64,000 bases of DNA, taken from NCBI RefSeq assembly GCF_043678055.1, contig NZ_JBHEQA010000009.1, positions 1-64,000 on the forward strand, given 5' to 3'. This DNA is from Spongiimicrobium salis. GTDB lineage: Bacteria > Bacteroidota > Bacteroidia > Flavobacteriales > Flavobacteriaceae. The notes under the pieces are model-generated. The model was not told the DNA's origin and did no database searches. It saw nothing but the letters and a program-made list of their open reading frames with translations. Position numbers and translations under genes: made by a program. This document shows, in pieces, positions 8,447-16,992 of this stretch. Position 1 is the stretch's first letter, and the number at the start of each line of letters is the position of its first letter.

Positions 8447-9295
8447 ATGTATAAAATTATAAGTTTCTTTAACCATAAAACAGACAACACCCTAATATCA
8501 TGGAGGCAAAAAGGAGTGGTTTTAGTAATTGTTTCTTTTCTTACCAACCATTTAATAGAAGCTGATAACTTCCCTTTGAGTGATTCGTATAGTTTTCCTT
8601 GGTCTCCTATTATCACATCTATTTTAATTGGAGGTTGTATAGTACTTATTGCTGATTTAAACTTTGGATATTTCAAACAAAAAATATTTGCAAAAGTAAT
8701 AACTTCAAGAACCCTACTCTTTTTTCTTTTGTCCACTTTAGGTTATGTCACCCTATTGTATATTCCTTGTTTCTACATGGCAGTTTGGTTCCAAGAAGGT
8801 AGTTATGACATTTATTATTTAATTGTTGGGCTTTCTGTAACGCTATTGCTAAGCTGTATTTTAATTTTTATGCTATACGCAAAGGCCATTTATGATTTGC
8901 ACAAAATAGAGGTTCTTAAGGGAAAACTGATAATCCAAAAAGGCAAGAAAAAAACACTGTTGAAGTATTCTGATATCGCATATTTCTACAGTGAGAATAA
9001 AGTGGTTTATGTTATACAATCAAACGGGCAAGTTGTTTCAACCGATTTTACCTTAAATGAAATTGAAAATAAAATTAATAGTCAACTGTTTCATAGAGCC
9101 AATAGACAAACATGTATTCATGCGACTTCTATCAAAGAGATAAAAGCCATAGAAAATGGAAAGTTATCAATTACATTAGAACCCATTGTTTTTGATAAGC
9201 AAGAAATGAAAATTGTTGTAAGTAGATATAAAAGGAAAGAATTCATGCAATGGTTTGAGAGTAAACAGCTGTATGAAACGACTATTCAGACATAA
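8447..9295 (+). CDS. Membrane-bound LytTR-family transcriptional regulator
   Basis: Four N-terminal membrane helices (about residues 25-45, 57-78, 85-108 and 123-147) precede a C-terminal LytTR DNA-binding domain (about 165-272) with typical patches: KYSDIAYFYSENKVVYV, FHRANRQTCIH and the final KIVVSRYKRKEFMQW. It would bind DNA at the inner face of the membrane and probably respond to an envelope signal. It lacks a receiver domain. The next gene, 91 bp downstream, is a CPBP intramembrane protease, a plausible partner or target. Confidence 0.85.
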   Translation: MYKIISFFNHKTDNTLISWRQKGVVLVIVSFLTNHLIEADNFPLSDSYSFPWSPIITSILIGGCIVLIADLNFGYFKQKIFAKVITSRTLLFFLLSTLGYVTLLYIPCFYMAVWFQEGSYDIYYLIVGLSVTLLLSCILIFMLYAKAIYDLHKIEVLKGKLIIQKGKKKTLLKYSDIAYFYSENKVVYVIQSNGQVVSTDFTLNEIENKINSQLFHRANRQTCIHATSIKEIKAIENGKLSITLEPIVFDKQEMKIVVSRYKRKEFMQWFESKQLYETTIQT

Positions 9296-9386
9296 TTTAA
9301 TAACCATTCAGTAATAGTTCAATAATTCTCCCGCTTTAATGACCGCATTCGTTGTTTCTTCGTTTTAAATATTAAATCGACATACA

Positions 9387-10049
9387 ATGAACAACAACTT
9401 TTTAAAAACCAAATTCACCCCAATTTTAGCAGTAATCATAGCTTTCATTTTTTTTAGAGTGCCTCTAGGGTTAGATTATTTTGAAACTATTTTAGCAACC
9501 TTGGTAATACTTATAGCTAGTTTCATAGAGTTTGGAAAAGAACTCTTTATATCATTGGGTTTTCAGCGAAATAAGCTAAAAATCAGGAACCTATTGATTA
9601 TCGCTCCTTTAGTTTCAGGGGGATTATTTCTGCTATATTATTTCATTCTTATTCCAGGGGTTGGTCATTTTACAGGACAGCCAATAGATTTTTCCGATTT
9701 TGATTCGCTAAAAGGTAATTTTAGCGCTGCTTTGAGTATGTTTCTCCTTATTTGGGTATCTGCGGGTTTTTGCGAGGAAATCATATCAAGAGGCTATTTC
9801 ATGCAACAATTCACGAAGTTTTTTGGAAATAGTAAATTAAGTATCGTGTTAAATATCCTTATACTTAGCTTTATTTTTGGTTGGCTACATAACTATCAGG
9901 GAATAACAGGCCAAATTATTACAGGGATTCTATGGGTGTTACTATCGAGTATTTTTTATTTCCGCAAATATGATTTATGGTTTAATATCGCTGTTCACGG
10001 TTTTTTTGACACAATCGCCTTGATCGTTTTATACCATGGAGGATTATAA
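9387..10049 (+). CDS. CPBP family intramembrane glutamic protease
   Basis: A 220-aa polytopic membrane protein of the Abi/CAAX-processing (CPBP) family. The catalytic motifs are visible: EEIISRGYFMQQ (EExxxR) near residue 131, FGWLHNYQG (FxxxH) near 166, and HGFFDT near 204. Family members cleave membrane substrates or act in self-immunity to peptides. It follows the LytTR gene with no shared spacer module of the cassette type, so the two may be one unit. Confidence 0.85.
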   Translation: MNNNFLKTKFTPILAVIIAFIFFRVPLGLDYFETILATLVILIASFIEFGKELFISLGFQRNKLKIRNLLIIAPLVSGGLFLLYYFILIPGVGHFTGQPIDFSDFDSLKGNFSAALSMFLLIWVSAGFCEEIISRGYFMQQFTKFFGNSKLSIVLNILILSFIFGWLHNYQGITGQIITGILWVLLSSIFYFRKYDLWFNIAVHGFFDTIALIVLYHGGL

Positions 10050-10227
10050 TCTTGAGGGTTGAGTAAAAAAACCTGGGCACAAGAATCTATAAAGCTCATT
10101 GTGAAGGAATTCCGTTTACAAAAGTCATTGCAATTTGCTATATTTCGGTTAGGGTGGAAAAGTCCATAGGACCTTTCCCGCAAACAAGCCATGCACGGGA
10201 CCATTGACAAACATTAAATAAAGAACC
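10050..10227 (+). repeat. Spacer with all shared modules
   Basis: Palindrome GGAATTCC (10106-10113); promoter-like ATTGCAATTTGCTATATTTC (10128-10147) then GGTTA; a hairpin in which GGAAAAGTCC (10155-10164) pairs with GGACCTTTCC (10168-10177) with one mismatch; and pre-start block GGGACCATTGACAAACATTA (10196-10215) 12 bp before the ATG. This is the most complete example in the window. Confidence 0.6.
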
Positions 10228-10428
10228 ATGAGAAATAGTATTTTACTAGGTCTGGCTATTCTTTTAATAGGGTGTAAAGAGCAATCAAAAAAAACAGAAG
10301 TTATATCTGAAGATAACAAAGAATCGGTTAAAAAGAAACGACCCGTTACACTGGAAAATGAGAAGTTTTTTGAACTTTTCGGTAAAGAAATAATACGGTT
10401 TGCCAGCAATGGTCATAATTCATTGTGA
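10228..10428 (+). pseudogene. Truncated lipoprotein ending inside a spacer module
   Basis: The 66-aa frame begins with a good lipoprotein signal (lipobox LIGC, Cys16) and a Lys/Glu-rich tether. Its last residues are encoded by sequence that matches the post-stop spacer block: GCAATGGTCATAATTCATTG (10406-10425) compares with CAATAGCGATAATTCATTGC after the gene at 11055. So the original C-terminus has probably been lost and replaced by spacer DNA. A genuinely short lipoprotein remains possible. Confidence 0.45.
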
Positions 10429-10514
10429 ATTTGCGCAACACCGAAATCTTGGCCGAGACCGTTATGCTTACTAATAAAAGAATGGGGCGGCACTAATTTC
10501 TTAAAAAATAAAAT
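10401..10514 (+). repeat. Short spacer with post-stop and pre-start modules
   Basis: Contains the block GCAATGGTCATAATTCATTG (10406-10425), which overlaps the truncated lipoprotein frame, and GAGACCGTTATGCTTACTAA (10455-10474) before the VOC gene. The promoter-like block is absent here, so the VOC gene may lack its own promoter. Confidence 0.5.
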
Positions 10515-10940
10515 ATGGCAACAATCAATACCTATTTAAGCTTTAAAGGGAATACGGAAGAGGCATTTAATTTTTACAAATCCGTATTTGGCGTTGAATT
10601 TCTTGGAGGAATAAGGCGCTTTGGGGATATGCCCGATAATGATTTAATGTCGGAAGAGGACAAGCAAAAAGTAATGCATGTTGGTTTGCCCATAGGGCCT
10701 GGGAATTTCCTTATGGGGACGGATGCCCTTGAATCTTTGGGACAATCCCTAACATTTGGAAATAATTATTATATTTCTATTAGTCCAGAGAGTAAAGAGG
10801 AAGCTATTCAACTATTTAACGGACTTTCCTCGGGAGGAAGAATAACAGCGCCACTGGAAGATACATTTTGGGGCGCATACTTTGGGGCCTTTACCGATAA
10901 ATTTGGAGTACAATGGATGGTAAATTATCTGAGGCAATAA
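10515..10940 (+). CDS. PhnB-like VOC family protein
   Basis: A 141-aa cytoplasmic protein of the vicinal-oxygen-chelate (glyoxalase/bleomycin resistance) fold, PhnB subgroup. It shows INTYLSFKGNTEEAFNFYKSVF at the N-terminus, HVGLPIGPGNFLMGTD mid-protein and FWGAYFGAFTDKFGVQWMVN at the end, all characteristic. The enzymatic role is usually unknown. It is a single gene between spacers, the kind of cargo often found in gene-cassette collections. Confidence 0.88.
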   Translation: MATINTYLSFKGNTEEAFNFYKSVFGVEFLGGIRRFGDMPDNDLMSEEDKQKVMHVGLPIGPGNFLMGTDALESLGQSLTFGNNYYISISPESKEEAIQLFNGLSSGGRITAPLEDTFWGAYFGAFTDKFGVQWMVNYLRQ

Positions 10941-11054
10941 GTTGAAAAACGAAGTGCAAAGCGCTACTTCCAGGCTGGAGGTTTAGGCCGTTCAGCTACT
11001 CAAGTGCCGTAATCATAGCCGATACCGTTGGCCATAATGTAAAAAACAGAAGAA
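10941..11054 (+). repeat. Spacer with pre-start module
   Basis: GATACCGTTGGCCATAATGT (11021-11040) is followed by an A-run and then the ATG at 11055. Upstream, CCAGGCTGGAGGTTTAGGCC (10971-10990) is a GC-rich stretch that may fold. No -7-like block was seen. Confidence 0.45.
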
Positions 11055-11915
11055 ATGAAGAACATATTGTTTCTTGGTGTACTATGTATTAGCTGTAACA
11101 TCTTCTCACAAGAATTGATGAGTGAATTTAAGTTTTCCCAATACTTACGAGAAGAAGTATCCAAATCCAACAAAAAATTAAAAATTCTGGTTTTTGATGA
11201 ATTGGTGCTGGGAAGTAAGTTTAATAATGCCTCATTTCTCCACAATCTAAAGGATGACTATCCAAAATATAGGTCAAAACCGGAGCATTTAAAACCAATA
11301 GTCGAGGAATTAATTTCACGTATTGACTCCATTTATGCCCCAGATCCAAAGTATAAGATTGACTCCACAAGAATTGTCCCCTTGCTGAAGCCAAAAGAAT
11401 TCATCAATACCATTGTGACTAATGATGGTGATGAGGTAGTTTATGAAGAATTTAATAAGGAGCTAATCATAGTATATGTTGAGGACCAAAACGAAGGATA
11501 TCTTGGCTATAGATTTTTCTCAAATACAGAATTAAAACGAATTGCTTACGATAAAGAAAAGCTTCGTGATATTTCCTTGGAAAACCTTAAAGTAATGCTA
11601 TCCGATTTTTCAGAATATATATTGGAACAGCCTAACTACCGTATGTATCGCACTGTAGGAGCGGAAGGTGGAGGTAAATATTTGTCCAGCGTATTATTGC
11701 TCCCGGATTTTCTTAGTCAGGAAAAAAAGAGATTGAAGCAAAACTTTGTTGTAGGTATTCCCAAAGAAAACCAGATAATAATTGTGAGTAAAAAAAATAG
11801 AGCAGGAATACGGGAAATTAGAAATATTGCCCGAATGGATTATTACTTAAAGAAAGACCAATTATTGACCAATAAACTCTACCTGTGGAATGGGAGTGAA
11901 TTTAAGAAATTTTAA
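11055..11915 (+). CDS. Hypothetical secreted protein
   Basis: Signal peptide at residues 1-18 (ending CNIFSQ, typical flavobacterial SPI cleavage after SQ/AQ). The mature 268 residues are charged and mixed alpha/beta, with a glycine-rich AEGGGKYLSSVLLLPDFL near residue 205 and a basic C-terminus. No membrane helix, lipobox or T9SS signal, so periplasmic. Unrecognised. It sits between two spacers that share modules. Confidence 0.6.
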   Translation: MKNILFLGVLCISCNIFSQELMSEFKFSQYLREEVSKSNKKLKILVFDELVLGSKFNNASFLHNLKDDYPKYRSKPEHLKPIVEELISRIDSIYAPDPKYKIDSTRIVPLLKPKEFINTIVTNDGDEVVYEEFNKELIIVYVEDQNEGYLGYRFFSNTELKRIAYDKEKLRDISLENLKVMLSDFSEYILEQPNYRMYRTVGAEGGGKYLSSVLLLPDFLSQEKKRLKQNFVVGIPKENQIIIVSKKNRAGIREIRNIARMDYYLKKDQLLTNKLYLWNGSEFKKF

Positions 11916-12073
11916 AAATAGCAACGGCCAACAATAGCGATAATTCATTGCCGTTTTTTGGCTAAATTTAGACCTAATAACTATTGCGACGACTCAATTT
12001 CATGAGGACTTTTCCGCGGGAAAAGCCTGTGCCGAAATTGTAGCTGAGACCCTTAACAAACATTTTAATAGCA
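11916..12073 (+). repeat. Spacer with all shared modules
   Basis: Post-stop block CAATAGCGATAATTCATTGC (11932-11951); promoter-like TTGGCTAAATTTAGACC (11958-11974); hairpin CTTTTCC (12009-12015) / GGAAAAG (12019-12025); pre-start block GAGACCCTTAACAAACATTT (12046-12065). The module order matches that in 10050-10227. Confidence 0.6.
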
Positions 12074-12997
12074 ATGAATAAACTTTTATGGGCTTTCTTG
12101 ATCGTAGGGACATTTTTTAGTTGTAAAAAGCATACCATATCCTATTTTGATCAAGAACCTCCTTCTACAACCCCTGAATTATTTGCTCCATCAAGAGTGA
12201 ATACGGACAAGGTTGAACTTAATGTAGTTTTTAATTCTGATAATACAGAAATGTTCTTTTCAAGAATTGTAGACAACAGCTTTGTCATTCACCATGCCGA
12301 ATGGGGCAATGGCAAGTGGTCCGACATTAAGCCCATTAAAATGTACAATGATAGTGTTTTGGTTTCAGTAGCTTGTGATCCCACAATTACCAAAGATGGA
12401 AAGACCATGTATTTTCTTGGTGTAGATCCTAAGCTTTATAAAAATGATGTTAGCCGGGAAGAACTTTACACGATACCTCCGGACATCTATAAGAGTAAAA
12501 AAGTGAACGGTACATGGGAATTGGCCACTAAAGTAGATTTTTCAATTTCCACGGAATATGTAGAAACCTATCCTGTGGTTACGGCAGATGGGAGTTTATA
12601 TTTTCGTTCAAATAGGCCAAGTGATCAAGGAGGGATGAACACCTATCGTGCACAATATTTGGGAAATGAAAAATTTGAGACGCCGGTTATCGTAAATGTT
12701 AAGACTGAAAAAAAAGAACTAATCACCTATGTTTCGCCTGATGAACAGTATGCGATAACAAATGGACAAGGGAAATTTCAAATAAGCTTTAATGAGAATG
12801 GTGAATGGACAAAACCCAAAGAAGTACCGCTAAACTATGAAAGCAATTGGTACTATTACTGCCCGTATATGTCTCCTGATGGGAAATATTTTATCTTCTC
12901 CAGAAGATTTAATACGCCAGGGAAAAGAGGATGGGCAAGTGTTGAAAAAGGAGAAGTGTATTGGGCAAACGCCAACATACTTTTTAAGGCAAAATAA
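12074..12997 (+). CDS. PD40 (TolB-like) beta-propeller lipoprotein
   Basis: Lipobox FFSC with Cys17. The mature part contains repeated PD40/WD40-like blades: VVFNSDNTEMFFSR, DPTITKDGKTMYFLG, PVVTADGSLYFRSNRPS and CPYMSPDGKYFIFSRR. These give a TolB-like propeller, generally used for binding in the periplasm or at the outer membrane. The length (307 aa) suits a single propeller. The ligand is unknown. A single gene between spacers. Confidence 0.8.
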   Translation: MNKLLWAFLIVGTFFSCKKHTISYFDQEPPSTTPELFAPSRVNTDKVELNVVFNSDNTEMFFSRIVDNSFVIHHAEWGNGKWSDIKPIKMYNDSVLVSVACDPTITKDGKTMYFLGVDPKLYKNDVSREELYTIPPDIYKSKKVNGTWELATKVDFSISTEYVETYPVVTADGSLYFRSNRPSDQGGMNTYRAQYLGNEKFETPVIVNVKTEKKELITYVSPDEQYAITNGQGKFQISFNENGEWTKPKEVPLNYESNWYYYCPYMSPDGKYFIFSRRFNTPGKRGWASVEKGEVYWANANILFKAK

Positions 12998-13116
12998 AAT
13001 AAAACATTTGCCGGCATTGTATACGTATAGCGGTTCAAGTAGTAAAAAGAGCGTATGAACACAAAACAAAGCGCAGTATAATACCGAAAGCTTTGTAAAA
13101 TATTTAAAACAAACGT

Positions 13117-13854
13117 ATGAACAGAATTTTAGGGCTATTGATTTGTACATTTTTAATTACCTCCTGCGGAAATAAACGTGAAGGGGAACAAAAAACAGGA
13201 CTACTCTCACACTTCATGAGCATAACTGACAATGAAGATGCCGGAGTTAAAGAAATTCTAGACTTTTATGGTGGACGATGTAAGTATGCAATTGGAGCTT
13301 CGGCATCAACGAAAGAGGGGAAGAAAAAGTATTTTGAACTTGAAATGAGTCAAAGTAAGGCTATTGAAGAAAGGTTGGACAAACCTGAATTGCCTTCCTC
13401 AAATATTGCATACATATTCTATAAAAGCCTAAAAGAAGAAAAAAATAATTACGATGCCATTCATGTCGTTTTAATATCCAAAAACAATTCTAAGCAAGAG
13501 TTTAAATATCCGATTTCAACATTGGAACAAGTTGAGCATAGAATGTCTTTAAATGACAAAACAGTGACTTTGCTTAAAGAGAAGAAATTTGAGGAACTTC
13601 ATAACATATTGAACAACGAATTAGTGCCTTTTGATAAAGAAGAACTTGTACCTCGTTTAATTGAACTTGAACCGCAATTTGGAGATATTAAGGAATACCG
13701 CTTTTTTGGATTTATGATTGTTCCATATAAAGGGAAAGACATGCTTCATCTTTCTGGAGCTTTGTTAAGAGAAAAACAGAATCATGAGTTCAGTATTGAT
13801 GTTGATTTTAATTCGGACAAAAATGAACTATATCAAATTCAATACAAACGGTAA
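13117..13854 (+). CDS. Hypothetical lipoprotein
   Basis: Lipobox ITSC with Cys17, followed by a charged mature protein of about 229 residues. GGRCKYAIGASASTKEGKKKYFELEMS near residues 49-75 and the final FSIDVDFNSDKNELYQIQ suggest a small alpha/beta domain. I do not recognise the family. The preceding spacer (12998-13116) contains CCGGCATTGTATACGTATAG, a variant of the post-stop block. Confidence 0.6.
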   Translation: MNRILGLLICTFLITSCGNKREGEQKTGLLSHFMSITDNEDAGVKEILDFYGGRCKYAIGASASTKEGKKKYFELEMSQSKAIEERLDKPELPSSNIAYIFYKSLKEEKNNYDAIHVVLISKNNSKQEFKYPISTLEQVEHRMSLNDKTVTLLKEKKFEELHNILNNELVPFDKEELVPRLIELEPQFGDIKEYRFFGFMIVPYKGKDMLHLSGALLREKQNHEFSIDVDFNSDKNELYQIQYKR

Positions 13855-14086
13855 GTAGAATAAAAAATGTTTTATCCCAATACCTATCAATGCTAACTCT
13901 CTTGCTAAAGGGATATTTACTACTTTTAAAAAACAACGCCACAACTACGAATAGGGGTGTGCCTAATACCGGTTGAAGTGATAAAGCCAATGTTAACATA
14001 TAGCACAAAGATTGACACAATATCAAGAGGTTTGGTAGTGCAAATCCCCCAGCAAAACCCTTATCTTTAACTTGAATACAACGACC
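13855..14086 (+). repeat. Spacer with promoter-like module
   Basis: TTGCTAAAGGGATATTTAC (13902-13920) followed by TACTTTTA (13921-13928) is the AATATTTAC-TAnnTTTA form of the promoter-like block, also seen at 4131, 19521 and 26568. GATTGACACAATATCAAG (about 14010-14027) near the end resembles the pre-start block. Confidence 0.45.
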
Positions 14087-14458
14087 ATGAACCTTGAAGA
14101 ATTTGTAAAGGCCTATGAAAATGCTTTAGCCACGCAAAACTGGAAGAATGTTGAACCTCTAGTTTCTGAATCCGTAAGTGTCACATTTTCTAATGGAAGG
14201 GTGCATTTTGGAAAAAGCAAAGTGCGAACTGCATTTGAAAACAATTTTAGTAAAATCAAAAATGAAAAATATAGCATTGAAAATGTAAGATGGTTAAATA
14301 GCGATGAAAATTTTGCTGTTTATTTGTTTGATTTTCATTGGACAGGAATTATAAATGGCAAAACTGTTTCTGGAAATGGCATTGGGACTGCTGTTTTAAC
14401 AAAAGAGGATGGCCATTGGAAATTATTGACCGAACATTTAGGAAAGAAATCCTATTAG
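14087..14458 (+). CDS. SnoaL-like / NTF2-fold protein
   Basis: A 123-aa cytoplasmic protein of the SnoaL/NTF2-like fold: NLEEFVKAYENALATQNWKNVEPLVSESV at the N-terminus, then an antiparallel sheet ending in VLTKEDGHWKLLTEHLG. Such proteins act as small-molecule isomerases, hydrolases or binding domains; the ligand here is unknown. The ATG at 14087 is preferred to a TTG at 14072. A single gene between spacers. Confidence 0.8.
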   Translation: MNLEEFVKAYENALATQNWKNVEPLVSESVSVTFSNGRVHFGKSKVRTAFENNFSKIKNEKYSIENVRWLNSDENFAVYLFDFHWTGIINGKTVSGNGIGTAVLTKEDGHWKLLTEHLGKKSY

Positions 14459-14647
14459 AGCTTGAATAAAAATGCAAATACTGTTGATATAGCGGAAATA
14501 GCGGTTTCAGTCATAAAATGAAGGTGTAAACATAAAATAAAGGGCAAAGTTACACCCGTTTGTGCTTAGAAAATTACTACTTTACATGTATAAGACCGTA
14601 GTGCTGCATGATGACCAATGATGAACACATACTAAAATATGCTAAAA

Positions 14648-15331
14648 ATGAATCGAATTATTACCATATTGATTTTTACAGGAACTATGATTTCCTGTAA
14701 CTTTTCCGATAAGACCGAAAATACGACAGAGAAGTCCTCTGCCACAGAAATTGTAGAGGATAGTACCGCAAATGAGCAGAAAAAACAACTCCTTGCGATC
14801 GATACGGATGAAGCTTTAATTGCAACAGCACTAATGGCTGCTCCTGAAAAAAGCAGGGCAGGGTGTAAAGTAATAGGCTATAATATGGCCGGGGAATTTG
14901 TGACACTCAAAGAAGGGGATAATGAATTCATTGTTCTTGCAGATGATCCCAATAGATCCGGATTTAGTGCAGCCTGCTACCACAAGGATCTGGAACCCTT
15001 TATGGCTAGGGGACGGGAACTCAAGGCCATGGGCAAAACAGCAGTTGAAATTTTCGATATCAGGGAAGCGGAAGCAAAATCGGGCCAGTTAGATATGGGA
15101 ACTCCAGGATCTACATTACATATATACTATGGGCAAGATGAATTATATGACCCTCAAACTTCCAAGGTGGAAGGTGCGAAATACCGTTATGTCGTCTATT
15201 TGCCATTCGCCACCGCAGAATCCACTGGACTTCCTGAAAACCCTGTACAAGGAAATCATCCTTGGATTATGAATCCTGGAACCCATAGGGCGCACATAAT
15301 GATCACTCCTTTGACCAAAGAAAGCGAATAA
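14648..15331 (+). CDS. Hypothetical lipoprotein
   Basis: ATG 14648 gives lipobox MISC with Cys17; another ATG nine bases upstream is possible. After an acidic tether the domain contains ALMAAPEKSRAGCKVIGY, FSAACYHKDLEPFMARGREL and GSTLHIYYG, ending HRAHIMITPLTKES. It has conserved-looking His and Cys residues, so metal or cofactor binding is possible. I have seen similar lipoproteins in flavobacteria but cannot name the family. Confidence 0.6.
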   Translation: MNRIITILIFTGTMISCNFSDKTENTTEKSSATEIVEDSTANEQKKQLLAIDTDEALIATALMAAPEKSRAGCKVIGYNMAGEFVTLKEGDNEFIVLADDPNRSGFSAACYHKDLEPFMARGRELKAMGKTAVEIFDIREAEAKSGQLDMGTPGSTLHIYYGQDELYDPQTSKVEGAKYRYVVYLPFATAESTGLPENPVQGNHPWIMNPGTHRAHIMITPLTKESE

Positions 15332-15435
15332 TCTAAAGGGGAACTAACAAAAACACAATAAGGTATAGCCGCAATTATGGTTGAAACTGGTTAAACGGAA
15401 GATGTATTCCCCTAAATCCGTAACTGCTGTGCACA
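15332..15435 (+). repeat. Short spacer with variant modules
   Basis: GTATAGCCGCAATTATGG (15363-15380) resembles the post-stop block and CCGTAACTGCTGTGCACAAT (15418-15437) the pre-start block, running into the ATG of the AraC gene. No clear promoter-like block. Confidence 0.35.
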
Positions 15436-16263
15436 ATGCAAAAAGACGCTGTGAATAAACTGAGCATCCTAAGAAACTATTACAAACCGATACAACCTAC
15501 AGTTTCGGATAAGGAGAACGAAATAAGCTATCAAGAGATACAGCCCAATGAAGAAATTGAGAATTATGTATACTGTTTTTGGCAACTTAAAACACAAAAA
15601 CCGCTAGACCAAGTGTACAACTATAGGGTGGTATCTGATGGATGTATCGACATATTTTTTGATCATAATCGGCCAGCAGAAAGTTTTGTGATGGGTTTTT
15701 GTCGCAAATACACACAATTCCCGATCGGAAAAACGTTTGATTATATTGGGATTCGATTTTTACCTTCGGCCTTTCCAATTTTGTTTCAGATCAACGCCAA
15801 GATCTTAAGTAATCAATCTCAAGAACTTCATAAAATCTTACCCGATTTTTCCAAGTGGATACATGTCACGCTTAGATCTTCAGATTCATTGGAAAGCATT
15901 ACAAAAGCCCTGAACGAAAAAATAATCGGCTATTCAAAAATTAAAAATATGCATTGCGATTCCCGATTTCTGGAAGCATTGCACCTTATTTTTCAGAAAA
16001 ATGGATTTTTGAATACTGAAAAAGACCTGAGAACGGGTTTAAGTCCACGACAACTTCGCAGAATTTTTAACTTTTATATTGGCACAAGCGCGAAATCATT
16101 TAGTAATGTGGTACGGTTTCAGCATATTTTAAATGCAAAACCTTCAAGACAGAGTCTAAAAGAAAACAAACTCTACTATGATGTTGGATTTTTTGACCAA
16201 GCTCATTTCATTAAAAACTTCAAAACGTTTTACGGAGTTCCTCCTTCAGAAGCTTTCTCTTAG
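15436..16263 (+). CDS. AraC family transcriptional regulator
   Basis: A 275-aa regulator with an N-terminal ligand-type domain (IQPNEEIENYVYCFWQ and RVVSDGCIDIFFD, as in the DUF6597 group) and a C-terminal AraC HTH (about residues 165-272: TGLSPRQLRRIFNFYIG and YDVGFFDQAHFIKNFKTFYGVPP). The second helix-turn-helix and the GVPPSEA end are canonical. It is followed after 68 bp by a VOC-family gene, a pairing common in flavobacteria, so it probably regulates that gene. Confidence 0.9.
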   Translation: MQKDAVNKLSILRNYYKPIQPTVSDKENEISYQEIQPNEEIENYVYCFWQLKTQKPLDQVYNYRVVSDGCIDIFFDHNRPAESFVMGFCRKYTQFPIGKTFDYIGIRFLPSAFPILFQINAKILSNQSQELHKILPDFSKWIHVTLRSSDSLESITKALNEKIIGYSKIKNMHCDSRFLEALHLIFQKNGFLNTEKDLRTGLSPRQLRRIFNFYIGTSAKSFSNVVRFQHILNAKPSRQSLKENKLYYDVGFFDQAHFIKNFKTFYGVPPSEAFS

Positions 16264-16331
16264 ATTTGTCCGATTTTTACAATACTTCCCTTTCCTGTCC
16301 CCCTAGATTTGTAGCAACATAAGCATTGACA

Positions 16332-16781
16332 ATGAAAACTTTAGTGGTGATCGCATGGGTTCTAACGCTAAGTTGGACCAATGCGCAAACAACAGACAAA
16401 ATGAAACTTAACGCAGGAATAATTACCGAGAAATTACAGGAAACCAAGGAATTCTACACCAAAGTATTGGATTTTGGCGTAAGTTTTGAAAATGAATTTT
16501 ACCTTTTACTTCACACACCAAACCATTCTGCTGAAATCAGCTTTTTGCAACCCAACCACCCCAGCCAAAAACCTATTTTTCAATCGGCATTTAACGGAAA
16601 AGGAGTGTATTTGACTATTGAAGTGGAGCATGTAGACGAGCTATATAAGCAACTATTGGAAAAAGGAATTGAGGTGGCAATTGAGATCAGGGATGAACCA
16701 TGGGGCGATAGACATTTTGCGATTGAAGACCCCAACGGAATCGGAATTGACATTGTGACCTACACAAAACCGGAAGAATAA
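16332..16781 (+). CDS. Exported VOC (glyoxalase-like) protein
   Basis: A 149-aa protein with a signal peptide (residues 1-17, ending WTNAQ) ahead of a single VOC domain: NAGIITEKLQETKEFYTKVLDFG, YLTIEVEHVDELYKQLLEKG and the closing WGDRHFAIEDPNGIGIDIVTY. The last segment has the HFAIEDPNG pattern of the glyoxalase/bleomycin-resistance group. Export of a VOC protein is unusual. It lies just downstream of the AraC regulator, suggesting co-regulation. Confidence 0.82.
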   Translation: MKTLVVIAWVLTLSWTNAQTTDKMKLNAGIITEKLQETKEFYTKVLDFGVSFENEFYLLLHTPNHSAEISFLQPNHPSQKPIFQSAFNGKGVYLTIEVEHVDELYKQLLEKGIEVAIEIRDEPWGDRHFAIEDPNGIGIDIVTYTKPEE

Positions 16782-16992
16782 AACACCATGCACCAGACAG
16801 GGTATAAACAATAAAAGTTTGAGTGCTTACTCAAACTGCTTTTTCGGTAAATTACTGTATCTTGTATATGGAAAGGGAGTTGCAATAGCTCCACTCTTGT
16901 TCCTGAACGGGATGGTTTAAGCCCCATTCACTTGTTTTTTACCGCAAGAATAGATTACATGGCATTATTAACAGTACACTATCTAATCAAAG
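16782..16992 (+). repeat. Spacer with terminator and promoter-like region
   Basis: Begins with the hairpin terminator at 16816. After it, CGGTAAATTACTGTATCTTG (16845-16864) may hold a -7 box (TATCTTG). GGGAGTTGCAATAGCTCC (16876-16893) is a second possible hairpin. Confidence 0.4.
16816..16844 (+). terminator. Intrinsic terminator after the VOC gene
   Basis: Perfect 9-bp stem AGTTTGAGT (16816-16824) / ACTCAAACT (16829-16837) with loop GCTT, followed by GCTTTTT. It would end the AraC-VOC transcript. Confidence 0.75.
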
